The notes beneath the pieces are model-generated. The model worked only from the letters and a program-made list of their open reading frames with translations, was not told the origin of the DNA and did no database searches. Positions 56,283-64,000 of a DNA stretch of 64,000 nt are shown piece by piece. The stretch comes from Sophora flavescens (lineage: Eukaryota > Streptophyta > Magnoliopsida > Fabales > Fabaceae): NCBI GenBank assembly GCA_030762895.1, contig CM061062.1, positions 286,250,397 through 286,314,396 of the forward strand, given 5' to 3'. A program made the position numbers and the translations under genes. Every line of letters starts with the position of its first letter. Position 1 is the first letter of the stretch.

Positions 56283-57145
56283 GGAAGCAGATTCAATATC
56301 AAAGAATGCTCGAGAAGCAGAAAATAATGGAGCTAGACTTGATCAAGGCCAACATTGAAGTATTGGAGTTTCAACTACAAGCAAAAGGAGAATCTGTCAA
56401 AGAAGATCCTATGAAGAATATAAAACAACAAATACAGGAGAACACTAAAGACAAGTGGTACGCCATTTTTAATGGACCACACCCAGGTATTTATGATGAA
56501 TGGCACAAAGCAGCCCCTCACTGCATTGGACTCTCAGGAGTTCATCACAAAGGATTTCGTACCAAGGAAGAAGCTGAGAAAGCTTTGATAGACTATCAAA
56601 AGGAACATGACAAGGGCAAAGAAGTTTATCTTGGCCCAAGAACTTTTTCTGAAACCATAAAAACTCCACCAGCCCAAAAAACTTCATTAAGGATACTCGG
56701 AAGAGTTCCTTCCTCCATTGATGACTACCAAATTACTTCAAGAAAAGATCATGAACTACAAGTCCAATTTTCCAAAGAAAAATTTTATGAAAACCTAAAA
56801 AGACTAACCAACTGGTCCGAAAAAGAAAAGATTAATTGTTTTTATATGGTTAACCGAAATATTTTCGGAGTTAAGGCCATAATTACTCCTGGAGCAACGT
56901 CAATTCTTACATTTAATATGTTCCAATTTGGACTTATTGAATGTCTCTACTTAAGTCAAGACTTGGAAGAAATTAAATTATTCCCATATAGTCTGAAAGA
57001 AGCCATCCAAAGCTACAAAAGAAATGTCGCAAAAGATAGAACTATCTTCTTGAAGTTCTATTCGACTTATCCAGACTTTGCCACCAAACAACCCACAAAG
57101 AATTTAATCTTCATTGGAGTAAGCAACAACAACCTTTCCATGTGA
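56255..57145 (+). pseudogene. Pararetroviral viroplasmin/transactivator ORF (P6-like), interrupted
   Basis: The 296-aa frame starts with a coiled segment and, at about residues 65-125, the RNase-H-like viroplasmin domain (WYAIFNGPHPGIY; FRTKEEAEKALIDY). In relatives P6 forms virus factories and allows reinitiation on polycistronic RNA. A TGA at 57143 ends it early. About 100 further codons stay open in the same frame to 57451, and their length fits the family's C-terminal part. Confidence 0.82.
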
Positions 57146-57520
57146 GATGAACCTACTGGAGAAGATTACAATGATGAAAAGATTGTCACAATTCTAGCAA
57201 ATCAACTGGCGAGTATCTTTACTCAATGCCAAATTATTGGTAAAGATTCCTTCATAAAAGCCATGTACAAAGGACCACATACTTTGCTTCTTATCAAAAC
57301 TAGTGGAAAATTGATTAGAGAAAGGGACTTGGCACTACTGACGAACTTTGAACTACCTTTCTACACACTCCAAGGACTTTCAATGAATTATCAGCCAGCT
57401 ATCCTCGATTTGTTGTGCTCAATGATTAAGGAAAATGGCAACCACGCATGAGAAAGATGCGTAAAGAAATAAGACTGTCGGCAAGAAGATAAGGATTCAG
57501 ACGAAGCCATTATTGAAGAA

Positions 57521-57576
57521 TGACGTAAGCACTGACGTCATCAAGCAATAATAGTGGAATGACGTAGGCAATGACG
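57521..57576 (+). promoter_or_regulatory. Two as-1-like TGACG pairs
   Basis: TGACG starts at 57521, 57533, 57560 and 57572. Within each pair the spacing is 12 bp, as in the as-1 element of the CaMV 35S promoter, which binds TGA-class bZIP factors. The second site in each pair is the palindrome TGACGTCA. Confidence 0.82.
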
Positions 57577-57654
57577 TCATTATGAGTTATTGAGAAGTCT
57601 GATAGATTGTAATAATGCAGGGACTTTCTTGTAAATTACCTAGCCTTTTACGCA

Positions 57655-57662
57655 TATAAATA
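57655..57662 (+). promoter_or_regulatory. TATA box of the 35S-like viral promoter
   Basis: CATATAAATAAG lies about 80 bp after the as-1-like pairs, at the spacing seen in caulimovirid large-transcript promoters. Transcription would start near 57687. Confidence 0.75.
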
Positions 57663-57686
57663 AGACCTCTTATGCTGAGGCAGAAG

Positions 57687-58005
57687 CATGTTTGAAGGTT
57701 TTAGAATTTCAATTCTCACCTCACCTCTCTTATCTCTGAAGAGTTCTAGCTTTGCTAGCGAATCCTTGAGAGTGGATTCAAACAAGTCCTATGTACTTCA
57801 TTACTGATCATAAATAAACACCACTTTCATATATTCCTCTACTTTTTATTACTTCTATTACTTTCATTACTTCGACTACTTGTTGTAATTAAACTTCGAC
57901 TTGACGGAAGCAGCGGTGGACCAAGGAACCTAGAAATATTTTCAAGAACACCAAATCGGGTATGACTCATCACCGATTTCATTCAGTTCTTACTAGAATT
58001 TAATC
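57687..58005 (+). other. Short leader of the viral large transcript
   Basis: About 320 bp without a substantial ORF separates the predicted start from the movement gene. It is CT-rich in places (TTACTTCTATTACTTTC). Unlike CaMV, no tRNA primer site lies in it. Confidence 0.5.
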
Positions 58006-58932
58006 ATGTCTGAAATAGAAAGAGAAAAGATTGATAACACTGATGTTGAACATATACAAATTACTGAAGAAGATGGAAATTATGAAGGAAGTATTTTGAT
58101 AGATCCAAAACTATTTCAGAAAATTCAGAAAAAATATTTGAATTTATCTAAAGACGCAAATATGAAAAAACTAGGAGGAATAATGAATAGATTTAATCAA
58201 AAAGAAAACCTCATATATTATGGAAAGATAGTTAATGAAACCCCTATAGATATATCTGAAACACAAGGAAATACTTGTATACAATTATTGAATAAGAAAA
58301 AACTAATTGATTTAAAAAGAAATTTAAAGAAGGAAGCACACAGGAAGAAAATAGGATATATCCATATAGGAGCAATACAAGTTTTAATTAAGGTAACCTT
58401 TCAAGAAGGAATAGATTCACCAATATAATTAGTTTTAAAAGATGATATAATAAGAGACCCGAAGGATAAAATACTAGGAGTGATTGAAGGAAACTTAGCT
58501 TATGTTAAGCTAAAATTTGAAATACATCCAAATATTGGAATACCATTAGATACTCAAAGATTAGATCAATCTTTAACTATGGAGCATAGATTTTTAAGAA
58601 ATAATTTAATGAGACCAGGAGACAAAATCTTCTCAATTACTTATTGTGTTAATTATGCACTAACAAATTCTCATCATAGTATTACCTTCAGAAATAATGA
58701 TAGAATAGATATACCAAGACTTTTCGAAGAAATAGGAAAAATTTATTATCCAAAAAGGAATGAATTAACTAAACTAGGAATTTCTATAAAAAATCCAAAA
58801 TCACTAAGTTTTAGACAGATCCTAAAACCAATTACTTTTCCTGAAACAGAAAATGATAAGGAAGACGAAAATATAAATAAATTGTCAAACCAAGTAAGAG
58901 ATTTAGCTCAATATTTAAGAAATAGAATATGA
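58006..58932 (+). pseudogene. Pararetroviral movement protein ORF, one stop
   Basis: The frame starts 320 bp after the predicted RNA start and has the length and position of a caulimovirid movement protein (30K family), which forms tubules through plasmodesmata. The 30K core blocks lie in about residues 40-230, and a coiled C-terminus follows. A TAA at 58426-58428 splits it into 140 codons and a further open stretch to 58932. The end overlaps the next ATG (ATATGA). Confidence 0.78.
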
Positions 58933-59069
58933 ATAAGGGAAAGGAATTAAGAGATATTTATGAAAAATCTTATAATAAAATAATTCAAGATAATTGGAAT
59001 ATGAAAGAATTTATGAATATTTATGATAATCACCTTAAAAGAAATAAAGAGAACAAAAATCGAAAATAG
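58929..59069 (+). CDS. Small pararetroviral ORF, 46 aa
   Basis: ATG at 58929 overlaps the movement-protein stop. The product is Lys/Asn-rich and of unknown function. A very short frame follows from 59070. Confidence 0.4.
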   Translation: MNKGKELRDIYEKSYNKIIQDNWNMKEFMNIYDNHLKRNKENKNRK

Positions 59070-59252
59070 ATGGAAGAATATATTATAGAAAAATAAAAAG
59101 AACTCATTAATATAAGAAATAAAAGGGAAGAACATAAAAGACAAATAATAGAAAAAATAGGAAAAGTATAAAAAATGATATCAACAATAACTCATAAATC
59201 ATCTAGTTATTTTAAAATAACAGCACCACCTTTTGAGGATATCGAATAATCA

Positions 59253-59507
59253 ATGGAAATATACTCCGGATTTGATTATCAGACTGAAAAAGAAATAACA
59301 AGTGTACTGGTAATGAATTGGCCTACTGATTGTAAACAATTAATAATTGAAAAAATAAAAGCACAAGTTAGACAAGAAGATTATCATCTAGCAGTTATTT
59401 CATTAGATATAGAATGGAATTATATGGAAGAACTAGGATTGGCTTTTGAATATGACAGATTATTTGATTCTGATATATATGAAGATTGGGATTTATTAGA
59501 TGATTAA
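59253..59507 (+). CDS. Small pararetroviral ORF A of a related pair, 84 aa
   Basis: An acidic protein with EITSVLVMNWPTDCKQLII near its start, resembling the next ORF. Its TAA is followed at once by that ORF's ATG. Function is unknown. Confidence 0.55.
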   Translation: MEIYSGFDYQTEKEITSVLVMNWPTDCKQLIIEKIKAQVRQEDYHLAVISLDIEWNYMEELGLAFEYDRLFDSDIYEDWDLLDD

Positions 59508-59771
59508 ATGGATCAAGAAATATTAAGCATTTTGGTTATGAAAATACCTAAAGATTGCAAGCAAATAATAATTAATAAAATAAAACACCAATATTGGCAA
59601 GAAAAACTTTATCTAAAACAAATTCAACAAAGAATACAATTAGCATTTTGTGAAGAAGAAAGAAGCCAAATAATTCAAGAATTAATAGAAATAGACGAAT
59701 CCATAATGGATTATGGGTATGAATTATTAGTAACACAAATTATGCATGAAAATTACCCAAATTATGTCTAA
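59508..59771 (+). CDS. Small pararetroviral ORF B of a related pair, 87 aa
   Basis: It opens MDQEILSILVMKIPKDCKQI and aligns with ORF A without gaps over the first 30 or so residues (EIxSxLVM, DCKQxII, KIK). Function is unknown; the two may have arisen by duplication. Confidence 0.55.
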   Translation: MDQEILSILVMKIPKDCKQIIINKIKHQYWQEKLYLKQIQQRIQLAFCEEERSQIIQELIEIDESIMDYGYELLVTQIMHENYPNYV

Positions 59772-59811
59772 TTACTACCACTACCTGGAAAATAATAGAG
59801 TGGTACCAAAC

Positions 59812-59823
59812 TGGTATCAGAGC
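59812..59823 (+). promoter_or_regulatory. Viral primer-binding site, tRNA-iMet
   Basis: TGGTATCAGAGC is the exact complement of the tRNA-iMet 3' end. It marks the minus-strand start of caulimovirid reverse transcription. It lies about 880 bp downstream of the movement ORF. Confidence 0.9.
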
Positions 59824-59842
59824 TATGTACTAGCTATTACTA

Positions 59843-60079
59843 ATGAGTTCTCGAAACATAGAAAAATTTGTGCACCATTTAAGTATGATAGACTTAACAA
59901 ATCAAGACAGACTAAAAGAATTAATACAAGAATTAAAAGATGAAGCAACTGATACATGTAATAAACACATGAAATACCACTGTGAATATTGTGATTGCAA
60001 AGAATATGACAGAAGAATAGATTTAATAAAAATTATAATTAAAAAATTAAATTTATGGTCATATCAACATGATTTATAG
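59843..60079 (+). CDS. Small pararetroviral ORF with a Cys/His cluster, 78 aa
   Basis: ATG at 59843 starts just after the primer site. Near residues 38-52 the pattern C-x3-H-x4-HC-x2-C-x-C could bind a metal. The right viral junction lies near its end. Its role is unknown. Confidence 0.5.
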   Translation: MSSRNIEKFVHHLSMIDLTNQDRLKELIQELKDEATDTCNKHMKYHCEYCDCKEYDRRIDLIKIIIKKLNLWSYQHDL

Positions 60080-60207
60080 ATCCAATGGCTCACAGCACGT
60101 ATGTACTATTAAAGTGTCGATACATGTCCATTTTTCTGTGTCAGATAAACAAACCTCTATCAATAAGTGCCTCCTTCTAGAGCTTCCATCCGGTGCAAGA
60201 CTTGACT
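60080..60207. other. Right flank of the viral insertion
   Basis: The A-rich viral composition stops near 60080. This 128-bp stretch has no feature I recognise; it continues beyond the Mutator-type element at 62707. Confidence 0.4.
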
Positions 60208-60216
60208 CCATATTTC
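60208..60216. repeat. 9-bp target duplication CCATATTTC
   Basis: The same nine bases lie at 62698-62706, directly outside the inverted repeats. Nine bases is the Mutator hallmark. Confidence 0.92.
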
Positions 60217-60339
60217 GGCTTTTTGACCAAACTGGGTTCCTTTTAGAAACTATTTACCAGTTTAGGGTTGTTCTGAAACTATTTACCAATGGGGGGTCGT
60301 TTTGAATATTTTATTATTTTTTGGTTTGACGAGTCAAAG

Positions 60340-60480
60340 GCGCCACTGCAGATGGCGCCTTTGAAGGCGCCACTGCAGTTGGCGCCTACAATTTTATTAT
60401 AAAAAAAAATCAAAAGGGGAGGCGCCAAAGGCAGTGGCGTCCTCCCCCCTGCTAGCTACAGTAGCGCTACTGTAGCAGCA
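60340..60480. repeat. GGCGCC-type palindromes in the left inverted repeat
   Basis: GGCGCCACTGCAGATGGCGCC-like units occur twice in a row (AAAGGCGCCACTGCAGATGG, then AAGGCGCCACTGCAGTTGG), followed by an inverted GGCGCCAAAGGCAGTGGCG. Related units lie in reverse at 62490-62580. Confidence 0.85.
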
Positions 60481-60534
60481 CCTTTTTTTTTAATTTGATT
60501 TTTTTAAAAAAATAAAAAATTTATTTCTAAAAAA

Positions 60535-60935
60535 ACCCATTCACCAGATAATGAACTGAATTCACCAGATATTTGTACCCGATTCACCAGATATTTACAC
60601 ATACCTAACAAAAAAAATTATTTCTCAAAAAAACTCATTCACCAGATAATGAATTGAATTCATCGGATATTTGTACCCGTTTCACCAGATATTTACACAT
60701 ACTTGACCAAAAAAAATTATTTGACTTTTTTAAAAAAATAAAAATTTTATTTCTAAAAATCCCATCCACCAGATAATGAATTGAATTCACCAGATATTTG
60801 TACCCGATTCACCAGATATTTACACATACTTAACCAAAAAAATTTATTCGACTTTTAAAAAAATAAAAAATTTATTTCTAAAAAAACCCATTTACCAGAT
60901 AATGAACTGAATTCACCAGATATTTTGCACATACC
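60535..60935 (+). repeat. Tandem units, left inverted repeat
   Basis: Four imperfect units of CCAGATAATGAATTGAATTC, then CACCAGATATTTGTACCCG and CCAGATATTTACACATAC, separated by A/T-rich spacers. Confidence 0.93.
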
Positions 60936-61010
60936 TGACCTGATTATGGAGACACCGCGGTTTCTCTTGTATTATATATAATATAATGAGAAAGGGAATC
61001 TGTATATTAT

Positions 61011-61073
61011 GAGCTTGCTGAGAGAGCTTTAGATGGAACCATCAGCGACATGATCAAGGAATATTCATCTCAG
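61011..61073 (+). other. Exon-like segment captured in the Mutator-type element
   Basis: The open frame includes ERALDGTISDMIKEYSSQ and is followed at once by GTAAAC, a good splice donor. Its codon use and composition differ from the surrounding AT-rich DNA. I do not recognise the source gene. Confidence 0.5.
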
Positions 61074-61171
61074 GTAAACCAATCTTCTTAATTTCACTCC
61101 GGAGATTTTCTGCAATGCTCTCACCAAATAAATTTTTTTTACTACTGTAATAATTGATGAATATTTATTAG

Positions 61172-61497
61172 TGTAAATTGTTATTGCTATTATTTTTTTA
61201 TGCCTACTGCGATATTATTTGCTACTCATTATTACATGATTTTTTTTATTACTTCTTGTTTTTTTTATATAGATACTTTATCAAAAAGGAACCTAGTTTG
61301 GTCAAAAAATCGGGATCAGTTCCTTGCTTGGGAGATGGCTGGGAGCCTTGGGTCTCCCTTCAGACCATTCTCTTCCGCGAACATTTTTCTCTCTGTATTT
61401 TGTTCAGTTCAGTAAAAAGCTTCCTCTCTCTATGGGAAGAAGGCAGCGAATGCTTTTTGATGTAAATTGTTATTGCTATTATTTTTTTATGCCTCCT
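61172..61497 (+). repeat. Two direct copies of a 37-bp segment
   Basis: TGTAAATTGTTATTGCTATT and the following ATTTTTTTATGCCT occur at 61172-61208 and 61461-61497 in the element's centre. Confidence 0.9.
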
Positions 61498-61789
61498 GTA
61501 GTGCTGAGGTGGAGGCCTCACAAATATTTGGGATTTTTTTATTTCAATTATTTTACTATTTTGTCTGTTTTATTGGTTATTTTATTATTTTCTATTATTT
61601 TATTTATTTAGTTTGTTGGTTGCTTGATCAGGAAGGGATTCATTTATTAGGATTAGAGGATTAGATATGGTCAACTCATTAGTTTGCCAACAAGAAAAAC
61701 AAGTGCATGCACACGTCAGGTTCACCTCCCCTTTTATTTTTATTTTTATTTTTATTTTTCTACACGTTCGTTTTGCTATCTTTCTTTTT

Positions 61790-61840
61790 CGGCTTTTTGA
61801 CCAAACTGGGTTCCTTTTAGAAACTATTTACCAGTTTAGA
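61790..61840 (+). repeat. Internal copy of the element's outer end
   Basis: TTCGGCTTTTTGACCAAACT and about 30 further bases repeat the left terminus (60213-60265) in the same orientation, directly before the right inverted repeat. Confidence 0.9.
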
Positions 61841-61974
61841 TATCTGGTGAATGGGTTTTTTTGAGAAATAAATACAAGAGAAACCGGGTACAAATTATAA
61901 TTTCAAGAGGTCACTCTCATTATATTATATATAATACAAGAGAAACCGCGGTGTCTCCATAATCAGGTCAGGTA

Positions 61975-62390
61975 TGTGCAAATATCTGGTAAATTCAGTT
62001 CATTATCTGGTGAATGGGTTTTTTTAGAAATAATTTTTTTATTTTTTAAAAAAAGTCAAATAAATTCTTTTGGTTAAGTATGTGTAAATATTTGGTGAAT
62101 CGGGTACAAATATCTGGTGAATTCAGTTCATTATCTGGTGGATGGGTTTTTTTAGAAATAAAATTTTTATTTTTATAAAAAAAGTCAAATAAATTTTTTT
62201 GGTCAAGTATGTGTAAATATCTGGTGAATCGGGTACAAATATCCGGTGAATTCAGTTCATTATCTGGTGAATGAGTTTTTTTGAGAAATAATTTTTTTTG
62301 GTTAAATATGTGTAAATATCTGGTGAATCGGGTACAAATATCTGGTGAATTCAGTTCATTATCTGGTGAATGGGTTTTTTTAGAAATAAA
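61975..62390 (-). repeat. Tandem units, right inverted repeat
   Basis: Four units of the same kind as 60535-60935, in reverse orientation (AAATATCTGGTGAAT, GTTCATTATCTGGTGAATGG). Confidence 0.93.
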
Positions 62391-62706
62391 TTTTTTATTT
62401 TTTAAAAAAATCAAAATTAAAAAAAAAAGGTCTTGCTACTGAGTGGTCTTCTGATCGCTCATCGTAGCTAGCGGGAGAGGAAGCCACTGCCTTTGGCGCC
62501 TCCTTTTGATTTTTTTTAATAAAATCAGAGCGCCAACTGCAGTGGCGCCTTCAAAGGTGCCATCTGCAGTGGTGCTTTTGACTCGTCAGACCGAAAAATA
62601 ATAAAATATTCAAAACGACCCCCATTGATAAATAGTTTCAGAACAACCCTAAACTGGTAAATAGTTTCTAAAAGGAACCCAATTTGGTCAAAAAGCCCCA
62701 TATTTC

Positions 62707-64000
62707 ACCAAGAAATCAAAGTTAGAACAATTCCTTCACGGTAGTGCGGTACACATGCTCGACCTTCAGAAACCAGGAATGATTTAGAATCTTAACCAGT
62801 TGTAGCCACCCAACATATTTTTAGCTCTAAATTGAAATTTGAGATAATTTTTTTTTAAAAATTAATTATAATAATATTTTTATTAAAAATATTATATTAT
62901 ATTTAAATTTATCTCTTTTATAAATTTCTATATTTTTAAAGTGTAATTATTATGGCTTATGTAAATTTTTATTATGTGTGTATATACAATTACATATAAG
63001 ATTTCCTATATTTATGGTTTAGGGTTTTAAATTATTTTTCTTGTTAAGCTTAAATAATAATAAAAAAATTGAAGGCCTAAATTTAAAGCTTAAATAACTA
63101 AAAAAAATTGGGAGCCTAGAAGCCTTGCTTTGCTAGCTTTAGGGTTGGGCCGGCCCACTTATGCAATAAATAGGGGATATCATTTCAAGTCAATGTTGTT
63201 ATCATAATTATCTTTAAAATAATGCATATGATGATTTATAATTAATTGAAAAGTATAAATTTTTTTACACTAATAACATATCAAAATTAAACTATAAATC
63301 TATTTGGAAATTACACAATCTTTTTTATTGATGATTTGAAAGCTTATGTAATATATAAAATTTTAATTAAAGTTTCGGATAGAATGAATTTTTATATTTC
63401 AGAGTTATGCTATTTGCAGTACGAAAACTCATCCAACGAATTTGACGAATCAGGCTTAGAAAAAAACAAACAAACAAACAAACTTTCTCTCCCTCAAATA
63501 CGTAAAGCGTTCATTATATATTAACTCAAGTTTATAGATAACACAATTCTTACAACATGTATATATTTGTTTTACTTTAATGTTATAATAATTATTCAGT
63601 AAAAAATAATGTTATAATAATTATTTTGCACCGACAATAATACGACTCAAGCCATAGCCATGGTCCCCATAAGTACTCATCCGTTCAATTTGTCCTCGTG
63701 ATATAAACTTTTTTTTTTCATGGGACATACATATATTTATAAACTTTCATATTTTTTATGTAAAATATACACAATAGATGATGATCAAGACAAGGTACTC
63801 CAAAAAAAAAAAAAAGGACAAGACGTGGAAGCTTAACCAACGAAACGATTAGTCAATTCTTTCAACAAAATGATAAATTTTACGAAGGCTAATCCTAAAG
63901 ATGGAGACCTTACTACCAATTATGATATAACTCATTTTCAACTTAATTAATTTCAACAACTTGGTGTCCCACTCTGAGCCCAACCAATCACACCGTCGTC
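62707..64000. other. AT-rich intergenic DNA
   Basis: No gene was identified. Features are an AATGTTATAATAATTATT direct repeat at about 63580-63625 and a GGGCCGGCCCA palindrome at about 63148-63159. The window ends without a clear new feature. Confidence 0.4.

Larger units (their letters stand above)
52384..60079 (+). mobile_element. Endogenous pararetrovirus (Caulimoviridae, soymovirus-like), nearly genome length, inactive
   Basis: A plus-strand series of A-rich, tightly packed ORFs matches caulimovirid content in circularly permuted order: small ORFs, coat protein, protease-RT-RNase H, viroplasmin/transactivator, 35S-like promoter, movement protein, small ORFs, primer site. The 7.7 kb is close to a complete genome of the family. 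Several adjacent ORFs overlap by stop/start (52545, 58929-58932) or abut (59507/59508), as in viruses that reinitiate translation. The primer site lies downstream of the movement gene, which I recall as a soymovirus trait. Stops in the polymerase, viroplasmin and movement frames show it is dead as it stands. Confidence 0.9.
60217..62697. mobile_element. Mutator-type non-autonomous element with long inverted repeats
   Basis: Terminal inverted repeats of about 780 bp (60217 to about 60990 and about 61912 to 62697) both start GGCTTTTTGACCAAA in inward orientation. Each contains GGCGCC-rich palindromes and about four tandem copies of a roughly 90-bp unit with ATTCACCAGATA words. The 0.9-kb centre has no transposase ORF. 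Confidence 0.9.

Noticed and set aside
60535..60935. Regularly spaced repeats resembling a CRISPR array
   Set aside because: The repeats are imperfect, the spacers are A/T-rich and similar, and the whole block is mirrored in the other arm of a transposon; the DNA is from a plant.
61178..61864. Hydrophobic open frames in the Mutator-type element
   Set aside because: They are T-rich low-complexity translations in three overlapping frames, so membrane-like only by composition.
62046..62414. Minus-strand 122-codon frame with repeated peptide blocks
   Set aside because: It is the translation of the tandem units in the transposon arm.

Overview
The window is plant nuclear DNA: split genes with GT–AG introns, AT-rich intergenic DNA, LTR retrotransposons with tRNA-iMet and tRNA-Asp primer sites, CACTA and Mutator transposons and many MITEs. 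A legume (Fabaceae) host is my best guess, from the MITE families and the soymovirus-like insertion. That is inference. I cannot name the species.

Only two host genes are convincing, both on the minus strand. The first, at 1-4285, is the 5' part of a plastid-targeted FAD/NAD(P)-binding oxidoreductase (renalase-like, At3g04650 type). Its exons are interrupted by a dead LINE and probably a MITE. It runs off the left edge. The second, at 28990-31707, is a complete six-coding-exon WVD2-like (TPX2-domain) microtubule-binding protein with a TATA box near 33750.

Between them lies a three-level nest of LTR retrotransposons. A decayed Ty1/copia element (6384-27094, TSD ACACA) is split by a minus-strand Ty3/gypsy chromovirus of Tekay/Del type (9857-26427, TSD GATTG). 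That element is split within gag by an Athila-type element (16088-24276, TSD CACGT) which keeps gag and protease but has lost RT, RNase H and most of integrase.

At 38670-49932 is a second, small copia-type element without pol. It carries a piece of a host heavy-metal-associated (HIPP-type) gene in frame with gag. It is split by a CACTA transposon (39131-48060, TSD GTT) with a truncated tnpD-like gene and a decayed tnpA-like gene. The CACTA element in turn holds a 2.2-kb solo LTR (45633-47850, TSD CGTGG).

At 52384-60079 is a nearly genome-length endogenous caulimovirid, broken by several stops. It retains a coat protein ORF, polymerase remnants, a viroplasmin-type ORF, a 35S-like promoter with two as-1-like pairs, a movement protein ORF, several small ORFs and a tRNA-iMet primer site downstream of the movement gene. 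That layout is soymovirus-like. Immediately beyond it sits a Mutator-type element (60217-62697, 9-bp TSD CCATATTTC) with about 780-bp inverted repeats built from internal tandem repeats. The remaining sequence is MITE-rich intergenic DNA.
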